Origin: Astropecten irregularis
Lineage: Eukaryota; Echinodermata; Asteroidea; Paxillosida; Astropectinidae
Direction of reading: 5' to 3'
Length of the DNA stretch: 64,000 nt
Assembly (NCBI GenBank): GCA_963971285.1
Contig: OZ020254.1
Coordinates: 10,540,001 to 10,604,000, forward strand
Of the stretch, positions 1 through 48,416 are shown in pieces; the stretch's first letter is position 1, and each line of letters opens with the position of its first letter. The position numbers and the translations under genes are program-made. The notes under the pieces are model-generated. The model was not told the DNA's origin, ran no database searches, and was given only the letters and a program-made list of their open reading frames with translations.

Positions 1-419
1 GTGAAGAAACTACTGGCATTTTTTTTCCCCTCACCAATTTGCGGCGTAGTGTTTGCACCATTCTCACTGCCAAATAGACCCGGGCTGTATGTGCTGTGTA
101 AATACATTGATTATGAAAAAAAGCTATGCGGAATTTACACAACCCCGTCCCGAAATAACAACCAGGCCGCAATTTGTACCCATTTGTGAATGCGGAAGTC
201 TCGCAGATATGCAAGTCACACACCGCCATAAATCTTACGTTACATGTCCGACCTTTCCGTCCTGTTCCAGGTCAATAGGGAAAGTCACACTTCCAATAAA
301 AGCGACCGAGATATTGACTGGCTTGGTTAGGACAGGGAGGCTGTAGCGTATTGAGCCCGTGCACAGTGAGATAGCACTCACTATGTACTATCTTTCTTCC
401 TCGTGGTTTGCCTATTCCT
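1..419. other. No recognised feature
   Basis: No exon, repeat family member or strong hairpin recognised. By position it should be intron of the kinase gene. Confidence 0.4.
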
Positions 420-902
420 TTAAAGGTAGTATCATACTTTGGTAAGAAACGAAAACACAAATGTTGACAGATTTACATATAATTTACAGGGTATGAAGAT
501 GGTGGTGGTAGAAACATACCGTTACAATTTTTCCACCTGAAATGCTGTATTTATCGGACCGGAAATCTTTTTGATCTTTTAAAACGAACAAAGATAATTG
601 ACTATTGCGGTCACCACCAACGTAGGGCTGGATAGCTCATTTGGTAGGGCACCTGTAGGGTATTCAGGAGGTCGCCGGTTCGAATCCCACTCCAGCCAAT
701 TTTTCTTTGTTCACTTTTCAAAAATAAAAGAGAATAGACTTTATAAAAGAAATACTGTGGCTGTTTTTCACTGTTTTCTAAAATAAGTTGCAATGTATGG
801 GACTGAAATTTTCACAGATGACTGTTACTGTATCTGTCTTGATATTTTTGCCCACAAATCTGTATTTCTTTGACAAAAACCAAAGTACGATATTACCTTT
901 AA
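420..902 (+). mobile_element. TTAA MITE, family A, forward copy with nested SINE
   Basis: The left end is TTAAAGGTAGTATCATACTT and the right end is its inverse (CCAAAGTACGATATTACC, then TTTAA). The shared core includes a block coding-like in appearance (gatggtggtggtagaaacat), the words gctgtatttatc and gatctttt, then atgggactgaaattttcaca and cagatgactgttactgta. Intact copies are about 365 bp. The 4-bp TTAA at both ends and termini of AGG...CCT suggest a Kolobok-like or piggyBac-like MITE; no transposase is present. In this copy the middle is interrupted by a tRNA-like repeat (about 583-720). Confidence 0.85.
583..720 (+). repeat. tRNA-derived SINE-like repeat, family S, nested in a MITE
   Basis: The tRNA-like part is 625-697. 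A 7-bp acceptor stem, GGCTGGA with TCCAGCC, is perfect. The A-box-like tagctcatttgg and B-box ggttcgaatcc are present. The anticodon loop lacks the U33-type layout, so a functional tRNA is unlikely. It is followed by the family tail atttttctttgttcactttt. It interrupts family A sequence, so it inserted later than that MITE. Confidence 0.75.
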
Positions 903-1638
903 AGATAACAACCACTGGATAATATTACCGGAAAATAGGAAAAATGCTCCTGGATGGTGTCATAGAATGTTCTGCCATTTTTTCTGACAGCCCATTTGTC
1001 AGTGGAAAGAGAGCGGGCAGCGCGTAGGCAGGTTTTTTTTTTTGGTCACCCGCTGCACACGCACTTACTATATATTAGGAGGAAGTAATTATCTCACATA
1101 ACCGCTTTCCACCATGGCAGAATTAGAGCGCCGGTGTCATCCCCAAACCCCTCCCCCCACCCTCCCTCCACACGATGGACTCCCATCTTGCCAAGAGTAC
1201 GTGGCATTTTAGTTGATTGGCCGAGGTTGTTATGCTTGAAGCGTCCATATCTCATAAATTTTTCCTGCATTGCCGGAACCAAATTGGAATTAATACAGGT
1301 ACACAGTATAAAATACATATACCGTCTGGCAGTGTACATGTAATAAGGGCATGCACCATTTAAAATTTGGTTTTTTTCTTGGTCTTATATTTCATGGCTA
1401 ACGAAGGTCTACATATTACAGCCTTGTAGTTTAGAGTCTGGATTTTGTCAGATTCAATACATGGCCTACTTTAATTAAATCTGGGTTCTTCATGGCCATG
1501 TGCACTGATGTAGCTGTATTATATATCCCCAATCCTTTTCTATTAAAACTCTGGTATTTAGGACTCTAGTTGTTCAATACGCCAACCCTCATGCCTAGTG
1601 CACACATGTATATGTATCATATACCGGTACTGTATATT
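903..1638. other. Intron sequence without recognised gene
   Basis: Holds a T run near 1031-1042 and a C-rich stretch near 1140-1170. At 1588-1624 there is one copy of a short sequence (gcctagtgcacacatgtata) repeated at 2059-2095. Confidence 0.4.
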
Positions 1639-2015
1639 TTAAGATACTGTATAATACATGATTGATAAAGGTCACAGAGCAGTGCTCACACTTTGTCTGA
1701 TCCAGCATATGCATGAAATCATAAACATGTGAAAATTTGAGCTCAATCGGACATTTGAGTAACGAGAAAATAATAGCGAAAACCTGTCTCAATTTTTCTT
1801 ATACTGTCAAACATAAAGAATGATTTTGATCTTACCCCGAGATCAAAACTGTTTTTGGTCTTTCTTTTACTAATTTCGGGATAAATATAGCATTTCAGCT
1901 GGAAATATTTTAACGGTATGTTTCTACCAGCACCATCTTCATATTCTGAAAGTTATACGTAAATCTGTGAACATTTCTGTTCGGGTATGTTACCAATTCT
2001 GTGGTGTTCTTTTAA
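1639..2015 (-). mobile_element. TTAA MITE, variant B, reverse copy
   Basis: It starts TTAAGATACTGTATAATACA and then runs tgattgataaaggtcacag; it ends near accaattctgtggtg and TTTTAA. The inner left-arm sequence (catcttcatattctgaaagt, reverse) is that of family A. The other arm is unrelated to family A and carries gctcaatcggacatttgagt. Five loci of this variant are in the window. Confidence 0.75.
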
Positions 2016-2886
2016 ATCCTGGTATTGAGGGTTTTGAAAGTCGTACAATATGAAATCCTCACACCTAGCGCACACATGTACATGTATCACATACTGCATA
2101 TCTAAAGCAACTCACATCTCCACGAGAAATCTAGACCGTGTACACAGAAGTAGGCATATACAGTCCTAAAATCATCATCGCCCCGATCACAGAGTATAAA
2201 CAGAGGTCGATCTGCTTCATAATCATATCATGCCTGCAGTTCACTTTAGGGAATGGAGGTGTGGGAGGGGGGAGGGAGGAGATAGGGACAGAATAGGGGA
2301 GGAGAGGGAGAATAGGGGATTCCCATGGTTACTAATATTGATCCATCAGACAGGGAGCTTCCATAAAGTGAGTGCGCCGGTTGGAGGAAGACAGCATTTT
2401 AAAACGAGAGGAGACAAAAATGGTTACAAGTACTTGCACGCCGCAAAAAGTTCTGCAAATATACACATACCCCAGGACAAAAAGTGCAGCTGTGGCAATA
2501 TCCGGTTTTAAGGGGGGGGGGAGGAAAAAAAGGAAAAAAAGAAAAAATAAATCTAGCAAAAAGAGGGATAGAGGTGTGCAAATTGGAAACAGGCGGTTCA
2601 GGATTTATCTTGCGAACAATTAGCGTTATTGAAGAGAATGATTGATATTATGCCCACGGCATTGTACAAAGGGGCAAAGGTTCAACCAGTGCCTTGCAGT
2701 TTATTGAAGAAAAAAATTAAGAAAAAATAATAATGATAAACTAGACATTTAAGTGTTTGTGGATGAACACAGAGCTGTTCCGACATATTTAACATATTTA
2801 AGCTTTATAGGCTATATAGCATTCTTCCCAAAAAACAACACTAACACTGAAATTAAAACAACAAAAAATTAGTAACTGGAGCCATG
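2016..2886. other. Polypurine tract and A-rich sequence
   Basis: About 2249-2330 is nearly pure G/A on the + strand. A run of about 10 G near 2511-2520 is followed by A-rich sequence. The repeat unit of 1588 recurs at 2059-2095. No coding exon recognised. Confidence 0.5.
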
Positions 2887-3260
2887 AAATAAGCCTTTTG
2901 CACATTAAATCTGAATAGTATCTGGCACACAGACTTCTTTCATTGCATTATTAACACCCCGGTTTGAATTTCCCAGACTAAAGAATATGTTGCTATATCA
3001 TATGATGCAGTGCAAGCTTTTTGCGTAGTGATACCCATCTCTGGAATGGACTGGTTCCTTTGTGCCATTCTTATCCATTGTGAACTGTGCATTGGTGGTG
3101 CAAGACGTCGGTTATGAACCAAGCAAAAGCTTGACCCGAATCATGTAATACAGCAACATTGTCTTTAGTCTGGGAAATTCAAACTGAGGCGTTTATGTGC
3201 AATGAATGAAGTCTGTGTATCAGACATTTATTCATATTAATAATGTGTAAAAGGCTTATT
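2887..3260. mobile_element. Foldback/MITE with long terminal inverted repeats
   Basis: The left arm from 2888 starts AATAAGCCTTTTGCACATTA. The right arm ends at 3260 with the near-exact inverse (taatgtgtaaaaggcttatt). Homology continues inward for about 120 bp on each side, for example ttgaatttcccagactaaag versus ctttagtctgggaaattcaa. About 130 bp of unpaired loop lies between. No open frame of note. Confidence 0.75.
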
Positions 3261-4123
3261 GAACTCTAATGTAAACACCCTGCATACGATGGGTTCTCTG
3301 CTTTTCTACGCTGAACTAAATGTTTGTATCCGTACTTATCCCACTGCGGATAATATTACTGCATCAAATTCTTGATGTTTTCATATGTGGAATAAAACAG
3401 AGACCCTTATAATTAATATTCTAGGCATGCACGTAGATGTAGGTAGTACGTGTAAGCTCCCATGGCTGTGACGTGCCTATAAATCTGCAATCGCTCCTAC
3501 AGAACAAGCGAAAAGCAAGTAGAGTGTTTCTGGGTTTGATGTCAACTTGGCGTCACTGAGTGAGGGGGGAAGATTTGCCCAGTGTCATTATAAAGCCTGT
3601 CCAGTCCAGCGATGCGTGCCCAGACACGCAAGCATTTGGTGTGAACTCTTCCCCTGACCTAAATCCCACTGAAAGTTGGAAGTGTCTCAGGTTTCAACAG
3701 ACGGCAGGGAAATTAAGAGCACGTACCCCAAGAGCCCTCTCTAGCACCCCTGGACTGCTTCATCTTTCTGCCTTATGTCTCAATGGTTACGAGAATAAGA
3801 AGACGGACCATACTCTGGTCAACAATTAGCATTACTTTCGATAAATTTTTTTTCCATTTTGCAAAAGGTCAAAACGTAGTGTCACAAAATGCCCAAACAC
3901 CTTGTTTTTGTTAATGGTATGCACAACATACATAATTCTAAATGTCAGGCACTCCTAACTCCAAGCAAGCATAGAATTTAACAAATTTGACAAGTCATGC
4001 GCTCATCTTCCGCTTGAAAAATATTCTGTAATTCTTTTCTCATTTGTTTGTTGTAAAACCAGCCTCTTATTTTGTTTGCCTTTTTGTGTGCGGCTCAACA
4101 AATAGTCATCTCCTTTTAACAGC
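3261..4123. other. No recognised feature
   Basis: Intron sequence. Open frames are short and resemble no known protein. No repeat family of this window is seen here. Confidence 0.4.
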
Positions 4124-4482
4124 TTAAATGGTTATTTTATACTTTGGTTTTTGTCAAAGAAATGCAGATTCCATGGGCACAAATATCAAGGAAAATACAG
4201 TAACAGTCATCTGTGAAATTCTCAGTCCCATACAGTGCCCACATTTTGGGAAAACAGTGACTAATGCCCATGGACAGTATTTTAAAAATCTTGTCACCGT
4301 TATTTGTTTCTTCCAAAGATCAAAATTGTTTGGTCAATTGTTTAACTCTTTTCTGGATAAATACAGCATTTCTGGCAGAAACATTTTAATGTTATGTTTC
4401 TACTATCACCATTTTTGTACCCTGTAAGTTATAGACAAATCTGAGAAGATTTCTGTTTCGGTATGCTACCAAAGTATGAAAG
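4124..4482 (-). mobile_element. TTAA MITE, family A, reverse copy
   Basis: The left edge is TTAAATGGTTATTTTATACT, a diverged inverse end. The core reads in reverse (tttttgtcaaagaaatgcag, then tcagtcccatacagtgccca). The right edge ends at accaaagtatgaaag, and the final TTAA is lost. Confidence 0.75.
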
Positions 4483-4593
4483 TTTTTTTTTTTGCACACG
4501 TTATATTGCTTCTTTATGTAATTTTTTATTTTAAAATCAAACAACAATACTAAATTTGATCATCAAATAACCACAAGGGAAACTGACTGAATT

Positions 4594-4722
4594 TAAAGTC
4601 ATTAAAAAGTGAACAAAGAAAAATTGACTGGAGCGGGATTCTAACCGCCGACCTCCTAAATACTGTACTGTGCGGTATTCACTATTCAGGAGGTCACCGG
4701 TTCTAATCCTGCTCCAGTCAAC
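4594..4722. repeat. tRNA-like repeat S, inverted dimer (hairpin)
   Basis: The left arm from 4624 is the reverse complement of the tRNA-like 3' half (gactggagcgggattctaac). The right arm ending at 4720 is the same half in forward orientation (ggttctaatcctgctccagt). They meet around 4665-4676. The family tail is present in inverted form to the left (aaaagtgaacaaagaaaaat). Confidence 0.75.
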
Positions 4723-5043
4723 AATACTAAATTTAGCAGACACATTAATAACTAGTGTACCTGAAGCTTTGGCAGAAAAAAAAGAATAATGAAAGAAATT
4801 CATGGACAGATGGTGGAGGAATTTAATATCGCAGGTTGTTTCTGACAAACAATTGTCAGGTGACAGATTAGAAATTAACTTTATTACCCCATCAATCAAC
4901 CGCTGTCTATTGGAAAACAAAAAATTCTTAGGTGTTGAATCAGAAATAGTTTCCACGATTATTTAACCATCTGTTGACTGTGGGGTTTTTTTTTCAGATT
5001 TTTTTTTTATCATGCTGTTTTCCTATTTTTCTTGTGTGCAAAT
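4723..5043. other. No recognised feature
   Basis: AT-rich intron with T runs near 4985-5008. No gene or repeat recognised. Confidence 0.4.
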
Positions 5044-5055
5044 GTATGTCCCCTA

Positions 5056-5200
5056 ACTGCTGCAAACTGCTCATCAGCCCAAATGACCTGAACTTAATTT
5101 ATAAAATGCTTAGAGTTGGGAGGGCCTGGCGCGTTTTGATCCTAGCCTAGATCCTGCTAGGATCTAAACGCGTCAGGCCCTCCCAACTCTAAGCAGTTAC
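5056..5200. repeat. Foldback element with GATCCTAGC palindrome, single-unit copy (family G)
   Basis: The left edge is ctgcaaactgctcatcagcc. Core arms 5108-5147 and 5155-5194 are complementary: gagttgggagggcctggcgc against gcgtcaggccctcccaactc. The centre is a diverged GATCCTAGC...GCTAGGATC. The same element occurs at 31362 and, greatly expanded, at 35610. Confidence 0.75.
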
Positions 5201-5269
5201 TCATTTGGTGACAAAGAAATAAAAAAACAACACCAAAACGAAACCATCAGATCAGTTTTTTTTTCTTAG

Positions 5270-5508
5270 ATTATTAATAGTCGTGTTTACCGGTACTCCT
5301 TTAATTGTAATGAAATGAATTTTGTAATTTTGTAATGTTATTTTGTACTGATCGTGTTTACCAGTATTCCTTTAGATAATGATATTGATGGACTTTTTCC
5401 TGTTTAAATTCTGCAGTTTTGTTTCAATATGAAAAAGCAAACAAAGCAAATTTCCTCTATGCCTGCATATTTGGACAATAACTACGAACTGAACTGAAGA
5501 TACAGAGA
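5270..5508 (+). mobile_element. Possible non-LTR retrotransposon 3' tail
   Basis: Ends with caaatttcctctatgcctgc, then atatttggacaataa and a short gaactgaactgaa tail. This resembles the 3' ends of CR1/L2-type LINEs of marine invertebrates. A short internal duplication (cgtgtttaccggtactcctt) occurs at about 5282 and 5350. No reverse transcriptase sequence is attached. Confidence 0.35.
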
Positions 5509-5510
5509 CA

Positions 5511-5708
5511 TTGAAAAGTGAACAAAGAATAATTGACTGGAGTGGGATTCGAACCAGTGATATTCGGAATACTGTACCGGCGCTCTTAGTACCAACTCAG
5601 CTATAGCCCTATGTTGATGGTGTCCCTTATAGTCGATAATCTTTGTTTGTTTGGCAGTCAGAAGCCATGAAACCACGCACACACCACCATATCCCAAGGA
5701 TCATTTTA
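5511..5708 (-). repeat. tRNA-like SINE repeat S, reverse copy with long 5' part
   Basis: On the minus strand it reads: leader containing ggtttcatggcttctgactg, then tagggctatagctgagttgg (A-box region), a B-box region, then the tail (inverse of ttgaaaagtgaacaaagaat). The leader before the tRNA-like part is also found at 34080-34140 and 34300-34360. Confidence 0.75.
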
Positions 5709-5899
5709 TGGATACTCGCAGCAATGCTGCAACCTGGGAGAACAGATCATGGGGGACCACTCAAAGAGGATGCGGCTTTTTAAGATGCCAAGAAGTATAA
5801 TGTGTATGAACATACTTCATTCATGTAGATTGTGCTTGTGGGTATCAACTGTGTTTTATAATGACAATTTTTTGTTTGTGTTTGATTGCATTGCTATAG

Positions 5900-43487
<37,588 letters not shown>

Positions 43488-43688
43488 CACATAAGTACAC
43501 ACATTATTAATCTGTACATATTTATACATACCATAATAATATAATATAAAATTGTAATCTGACTGGGCCAAGTTGTGACACCTGTGTTGTATAGGGTGAC
43601 TCCGAAGCGTATACCGGTATATTAATATATGTGTATGTATATATTTATAAGGGGTTAATCCTTGGTGGGCGGGGGGACATATCACAGT
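43488..43688 (+). other. Start of STK32 3' UTR
   Basis: This is AT-rich sequence after the stop codon and before the first repeat (43689). No canonical AATAAA is seen in the first 1.5 kb. The first one (45078-45083) lies in the tail of a SINE-like repeat. The UTR length is therefore unknown. Confidence 0.5.
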
Positions 43689-43916
43689 GGGGCCAATTTT
43701 ATGGAGCTGTTAAGCACAAAAACTGCTTAGCACAAAATGTCTTGCTCAATGAAACAAACCATCATTAAAAGTTCCATTTGATATTCATGATCAGGGAACA
43801 ACAGCCAAAGAACAATCACAAGTGATACAAAGCATATGAAAATTTGGTTGTTAGTCCTGACAGAAATGTCATGCTTAGCAAATTTTTGTTCTAAACAGGG
43901 CTGTGAAATTGGCCTC
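43689..43916. mobile_element. MITE family D, copy 2
   Basis: ggggccaattttatggagct at the left, gctgtgaaattggcctc at the right. Reverse core (aacagccaaagaacaatcac, then aagtgatacaaagc). It lies in the presumed 3' UTR or just beyond. Confidence 0.75.
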
Positions 43917-44906
43917 TGCCCCACAGAGTTTTTGCTCTTTTTTAAAAAGAAAAAAAATCTATAGCCACCTCAAAAACCTGTGTTGAATCTGAACTTTTGG
44001 CAAAATGGAATAGACTCGGATGTCTGCTTATAGCTGTTTAACTGCTTGTCCGCTTAACTTCAACGTGGGTTTGATATGATCGATCCTCGGCCTGATGTAT
44101 ATACATACACATATATGCATATATATACTGTTTCAACACACAAATGGGTCCATCATCCCATTTTAACACTTGCTCGGACCAGGGTCACCGATTTCACGAA
44201 GCCATATATATATGCTCGTAGCTCAAGATATGAAGGATAACCCATCATAGGGGGGCTATCCTATGTAGGGCTGCAATGCATAGTAAAGTCTTACAGAAAG
44301 TTACGATGAGTTTGGTGAAATCCACCCCAGTGTGGACACCAAGGAGCCACATCCAAACATTGGCTGAAATCGGTCCCCAACTGGTCCCCGGCGTAGTGCG
44401 TGTCCCCATCCTCTTCCCCCATACAACCACCAAGCCTACACTGTGTGCACGTACACACCGGCACGTTTGTACATGTAGGCCTACGAGCGGTTTGCTCGTC
44501 CTGTGCCACACACCTTCTGCCTGTTTGTTACAGTAGATGAATATGATTAAACTTATAAACCTGTACGTACAATTGTGTAAATATGCAAACAAAATTGTTA
44601 ACGTGTTGTCCTGTACCACTGAAATAGAGCGACCTCACTCAGATGATCAAACGGTGCTGATATTTCAATTATAACTCCATCCCTATCAACAGTTTAATCC
44701 CTGTACCACCTTCTTTGCCCTCACTTCCTTACGTTTTCTTTTTTAACAGAACAAGTAGATTAAAAAAAAAAAAAACCAAGAAAATCTAGCCAAAAATCTG
44801 TTTTCTTTATTCTGTCAGAACTATAAGGCTCTGCGTTGTTGCATAATGTCGTGCGTATCTTAACCCTCCAGTGAGGGAAACAAACAAACAAACGAACACC
44901 CCTGAA
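43917..44906. other. Low-copy sequence after the kinase stop
   Basis: TA-rich words near 44098-44125 and 44203-44213. An A run at 44762-44774. Possible 3' UTR; no exon recognised. Confidence 0.35.
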
Positions 44907-45082
44907 TTTTAAAGTCATTGAAAAGTGAACAAAGAAAAATTGACTGGAGCGGGATTCGAATCGGCGACTACCAATTAATGTAGGGCTGGATGGCTCAGTT
45001 GGTAGAGTGCCTGTACGGTATTCAGGAGATCGCCGGTTCGAATCACGCTCCAGTCAATTTTTCTTTGTTCACTTTTCAATAA
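44907..45082 (+). repeat. tRNA-like repeat S, full tRNA part with inverted arm
   Basis: The tRNA-like part is 44983-45055 (73 nt): gggctggatggctcagttgg, B-box ggttcgaatc, acceptor GGCTGGA/TCCAGTC. Left of it an inverted 3' half and tail (aaaagtgaacaaagaaaaat, gactggagcgggattcgaat) makes a hairpin with the right tail. AATAAA at 45078. Confidence 0.8.
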
Positions 45083-47096
45083 AACAAACATATAAACGAA
45101 TATGCAGATGAGTCTTATTTGGCTAATGACTATAGATTTGGGGACTTTTTACTTGGGTGCACCCTATAGCAAGGACTGTCATGCATGGTACCCAGAGTCA
45201 ATCCCATGCTAAAATGCATTCATTCTCAGGATCTGAGCCAACTCAGTACCAGACTAATTTGTTTAGAAGCTGTAGTAACGGCAGTATAATAATCGGCAGT
45301 GCATTGATACAGTGTATGCAAGTATGTGACAGGTCCAGCCATGCAGCCCATCCCATGTAAGATATTAACATGCATCGTACGTGTCGTCACTTGAATATCC
45401 CAGGAACAGATTTGTAACATACACTTCATGCTCTCCAATGGACTTTCTCCTAAAAAAGTGCATTGTGCTGCGCCTGTGCATTTAATGCTATACCCATTCA
45501 ATCAACACCAATCCTGGACATGTGCAAATACCGAAAACAGCACCCCCCTCCCCTCCAACAGAGTGGATTGCGAATTCCATTTATTACCCCGAACTCTGAA
45601 TTCCATCGTCCTATACATTTCCATCTCCCGATCGTTGAGTCCGGATCTTTGTGTGCCGTTGTGGAGTTTTTGTTTTCACGGAGCAGAAAGGCGATGCATA
45701 TTATGTTTGTAATACAAGAGAGTAGGCCTACTGTTCAGAGACATTGGTTTATACTCGGTCGAAATGTAGTAGACATTTTATGTATTTTTGTACTGAACAA
45801 TGTAGCGGTCCCGTAAAATGTATATGTGAGGTTGTCATTTATTTTTGGTTATCGACTCAAGTGATATTCTTTTGAAAAGAGTCGATAGTATTTCAAGCAT
45901 GAATCTAAGAATTGCGATGTTGTATTAATTTTTGTCCCCCATCTTGAGGTATACTACATGAGCACATGTCTTTCGATTGGCCATGCAAAGGTTCATCCGT
46001 TTTGGCCGTGCGAATCACAAAAGAATCGCTGGGATTTGGATTGAATTATTTGCCGTCCCGTGACACGGGGGACTTCGAGACAGAGCCGGGCAGCCCGGGG
46101 GCGATTATACCGTGTCGTCAAGAAATGTCTCCCATTGTAACGTCAGGTCTTGTAGTACCATTGTGGCACAGAGTCCCCCCCAATCAAAAGTCACTTTTTT
46201 TCTTCTCTTCTTGTCTTTGGATTTGTTTCCCATCCACCCCACTTCAAATTCCCACCCCACCCCCCTCTCAGTGCCCTACAGAGATCGTCTAATGCACTTA
46301 GTGTGCGCCGCTAACCGAAAGAAAAATTATTTCAAAAACGAATTGACAGTTGAAAGTGGTCTGGGACAGTCTAAATTTGATAAGAGTATCCTTTTTTTGC
46401 CCCGTAACCAAGATTCTTGATCAGGAGTCTGCCGTGGGAATTTATATTGTCGCCCCCCGACTGATGACGTGCTCGAATCACTTGAAAGGTTGTCGCTCCA
46501 AACAGGTCTCTCGCCCCCCAAAAAACCCTCGAAGCTTGGCTGTTAAATTGAGATATATAGCCACTGTTACATGAAAGGAATGACTGCTTGAATCAGAATA
46601 TGGAACTTGTGGTGAATTCTTTAGGGGAAAAAAAAAGAAAAAAGGAGAAAGATTCTTTAGCAAATTTATGAGGTTTGAAAAAAAGGTTCTGTCACTAAAA
46701 GCTGTGAATTTTTGCATGTTTTTTCTCTAACAGCGGCTGTCGCAGCCCATAATTTTTGTTCTGTCTTGGGTGTTGTTCATGAACACACTGTGTGAGTATT
46801 TTTTTCTGGGAAGGAGATTTGAAAGAATTGAATTGACAAAAATGTTCATGCGGGTGCAGTTTTCCATCTGCAAAAGAATGTCAAACTTAAAAGTCTAGTG
46901 TCCTATCATTGTTTCTGTGGGTTTTTTTTTTATAGCTGCTCTGTCGTTGATGATAATAAGTGCCTCAGATTAACTTTAGCAAGATGTGATGTGGAGGCTC
47001 TTCACACATCAACACTGGTAATATACAACATCAGTCTGCCAATGCTACCTTTGTCATAGTTGTGTAACTAATAATATTCATATTATCTAAAGGTAC
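45083..47096. other. No recognised gene
   Basis: A 9-bp stem with 18-nt loop at 45850-45887 (tatcgactc / gagtcgata). C-rich stretches near 46170-46270. Several overlapping open frames of about 100 codons without any known domain. Confidence 0.4.
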
Positions 47097-47447
47097 TATC
47101 ATACTTTGGTAAGACACCAAAACAGAAATGATTTATGTATAACTCACAGGGCATGAAGATGGTGGTGGTAAAAACATACCGTTAAAATGTTTTCGCCTGA
47201 AATGGTGTATTTATCCAGAAATTAGTAAAACAACGACCTAAAATCTTTTTGATCTTTTAAAAGATCAAAAATAAAAGAGAAAAGACTTATTAAAGAAATA
47301 CTGTGGTCGTTTTTCGCTGTTTTCTAAAAACTGGGCACTGTATGGGACTTGAAATTTCACAGATGACTGTGACTGTATCTTCCTTGGTATTTTTGGCCAT
47401 GAATCTGCATTTCTTTGACCAAAACCAAAGGGTGATATCACCTTTAA
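47097..47447 (+). mobile_element. TTAA MITE, family A, forward copy
   Basis: CTAAAGGTACTATCATACTT to ccaaagggtgatatcacctt and TTAA. Lacks the ttcacag word after the left TIR. Confidence 0.83.
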
Positions 47448-48100
47448 ATGACTGTGTGTACATGTAGAGGTCCTTATTTTCTTGGGTAAAAATGACTTTA
47501 ATAATTCTAGACCTCAACATATGTTATGATTTTATCCACCCAAACCAGGCTACTTCTCTTTAATTTTGTGTTTGGGGCGAATTTGATGTAACAGATACGT
47601 CAAGATGTCTATGTGAACTGATTACTTCTCAGTCTCGATCTGCCGGCGGACATGCCCGGATTTTGCTTTGAACTGGAATGATCTGTGCTAGTAGTTAGAC
47701 CATAACATTCATGATTGTAATTTATATCGTGCAGTTCATGTTGTGGGAAGTATCATGCGGATATATATGCGGAAGTATCATGCTGAAGTATCATGTACTA
47801 CGTGGGATGGGCAGCGGTATGTGTTTTTGCCGAAAAACAACGGCAGTTTATTTCATGTCGAGGGCAGTTGTGGTGGCTGTATCTCGGTGTGGCGTCGCTG
47901 AAATTCAGTCCAATTGTCGGTGCGTGGGGAGACGGGCCTGGCAATTTCCCAGACCCAGTTAGGATAATCCTTAAATGCCACAGCGGCAGAAATCAGCGGG
48001 AAACCAGTCATAAGTGGCATGCATCACACACAGTTTTAGTTGGGTAACCGGTGTTCTCTTTGCTTACACTAGCTGTTACAGTTAATTTAAAACTGATCTA
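47448..48100. other. No recognised feature
   Basis: A short tandem word (gcggaagtatcatgc, gctgaagtatcatgt) near 47768-47797. No exon recognised. Confidence 0.35.
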
Positions 48101-48416
48101 GACCCAGTTTCATGAAATTCGTTTTAATAATGGCCTATTTTTGTGCTCACAGGCGCTGCTATGCATGTAATCTATTTCATGAAATCCGTGAGTAAGACTT
48201 TTGGTGCTTAAGTGGTTAGCGAAGAATTTCTAGGCTAACCTTGGTTTATTATCTGCTAATGCGCTGTCATATGCATTCTGCAGAAAGTCTAAAGCTTAAT
48301 TAGCTTAGCGAGAAAGACAACTCTCCTGTGAAATTCGCTATTCATAAGCAAAAAAGTCTGCTATCGTTAACAAAGAATTTGTGTTTACAGTAATGGATTC
48401 CATCAAAATTGGGCTC
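48101..48416. mobile_element. MITE family E, copy 2
   Basis: gacccagtttcatgaaattc at the left and ttccatcaaaattgggctc at the right. Core aatttctaggctaaccttgg and gctgtcatatgcattctgca as in the 32661 copy. Confidence 0.7.

Noticed and set aside
625-697. Functional tRNA gene.
   Set aside because: Acceptor stem and A/B boxes are good, but the anticodon loop lacks T before the anticodon, T-stem pairs are broken, and the same unit occurs at many places with a constant tail, as in a SINE.
4537-4956. 139-codon minus-strand open frame.
   Set aside because: Runs through an S-repeat inverted dimer; no domain recognised.
44245-44619. Overlapping open frames of 72-124 codons on both strands.
   Set aside because: No recognisable motif and mutually overlapping; probably chance frames in the region after the kinase stop.
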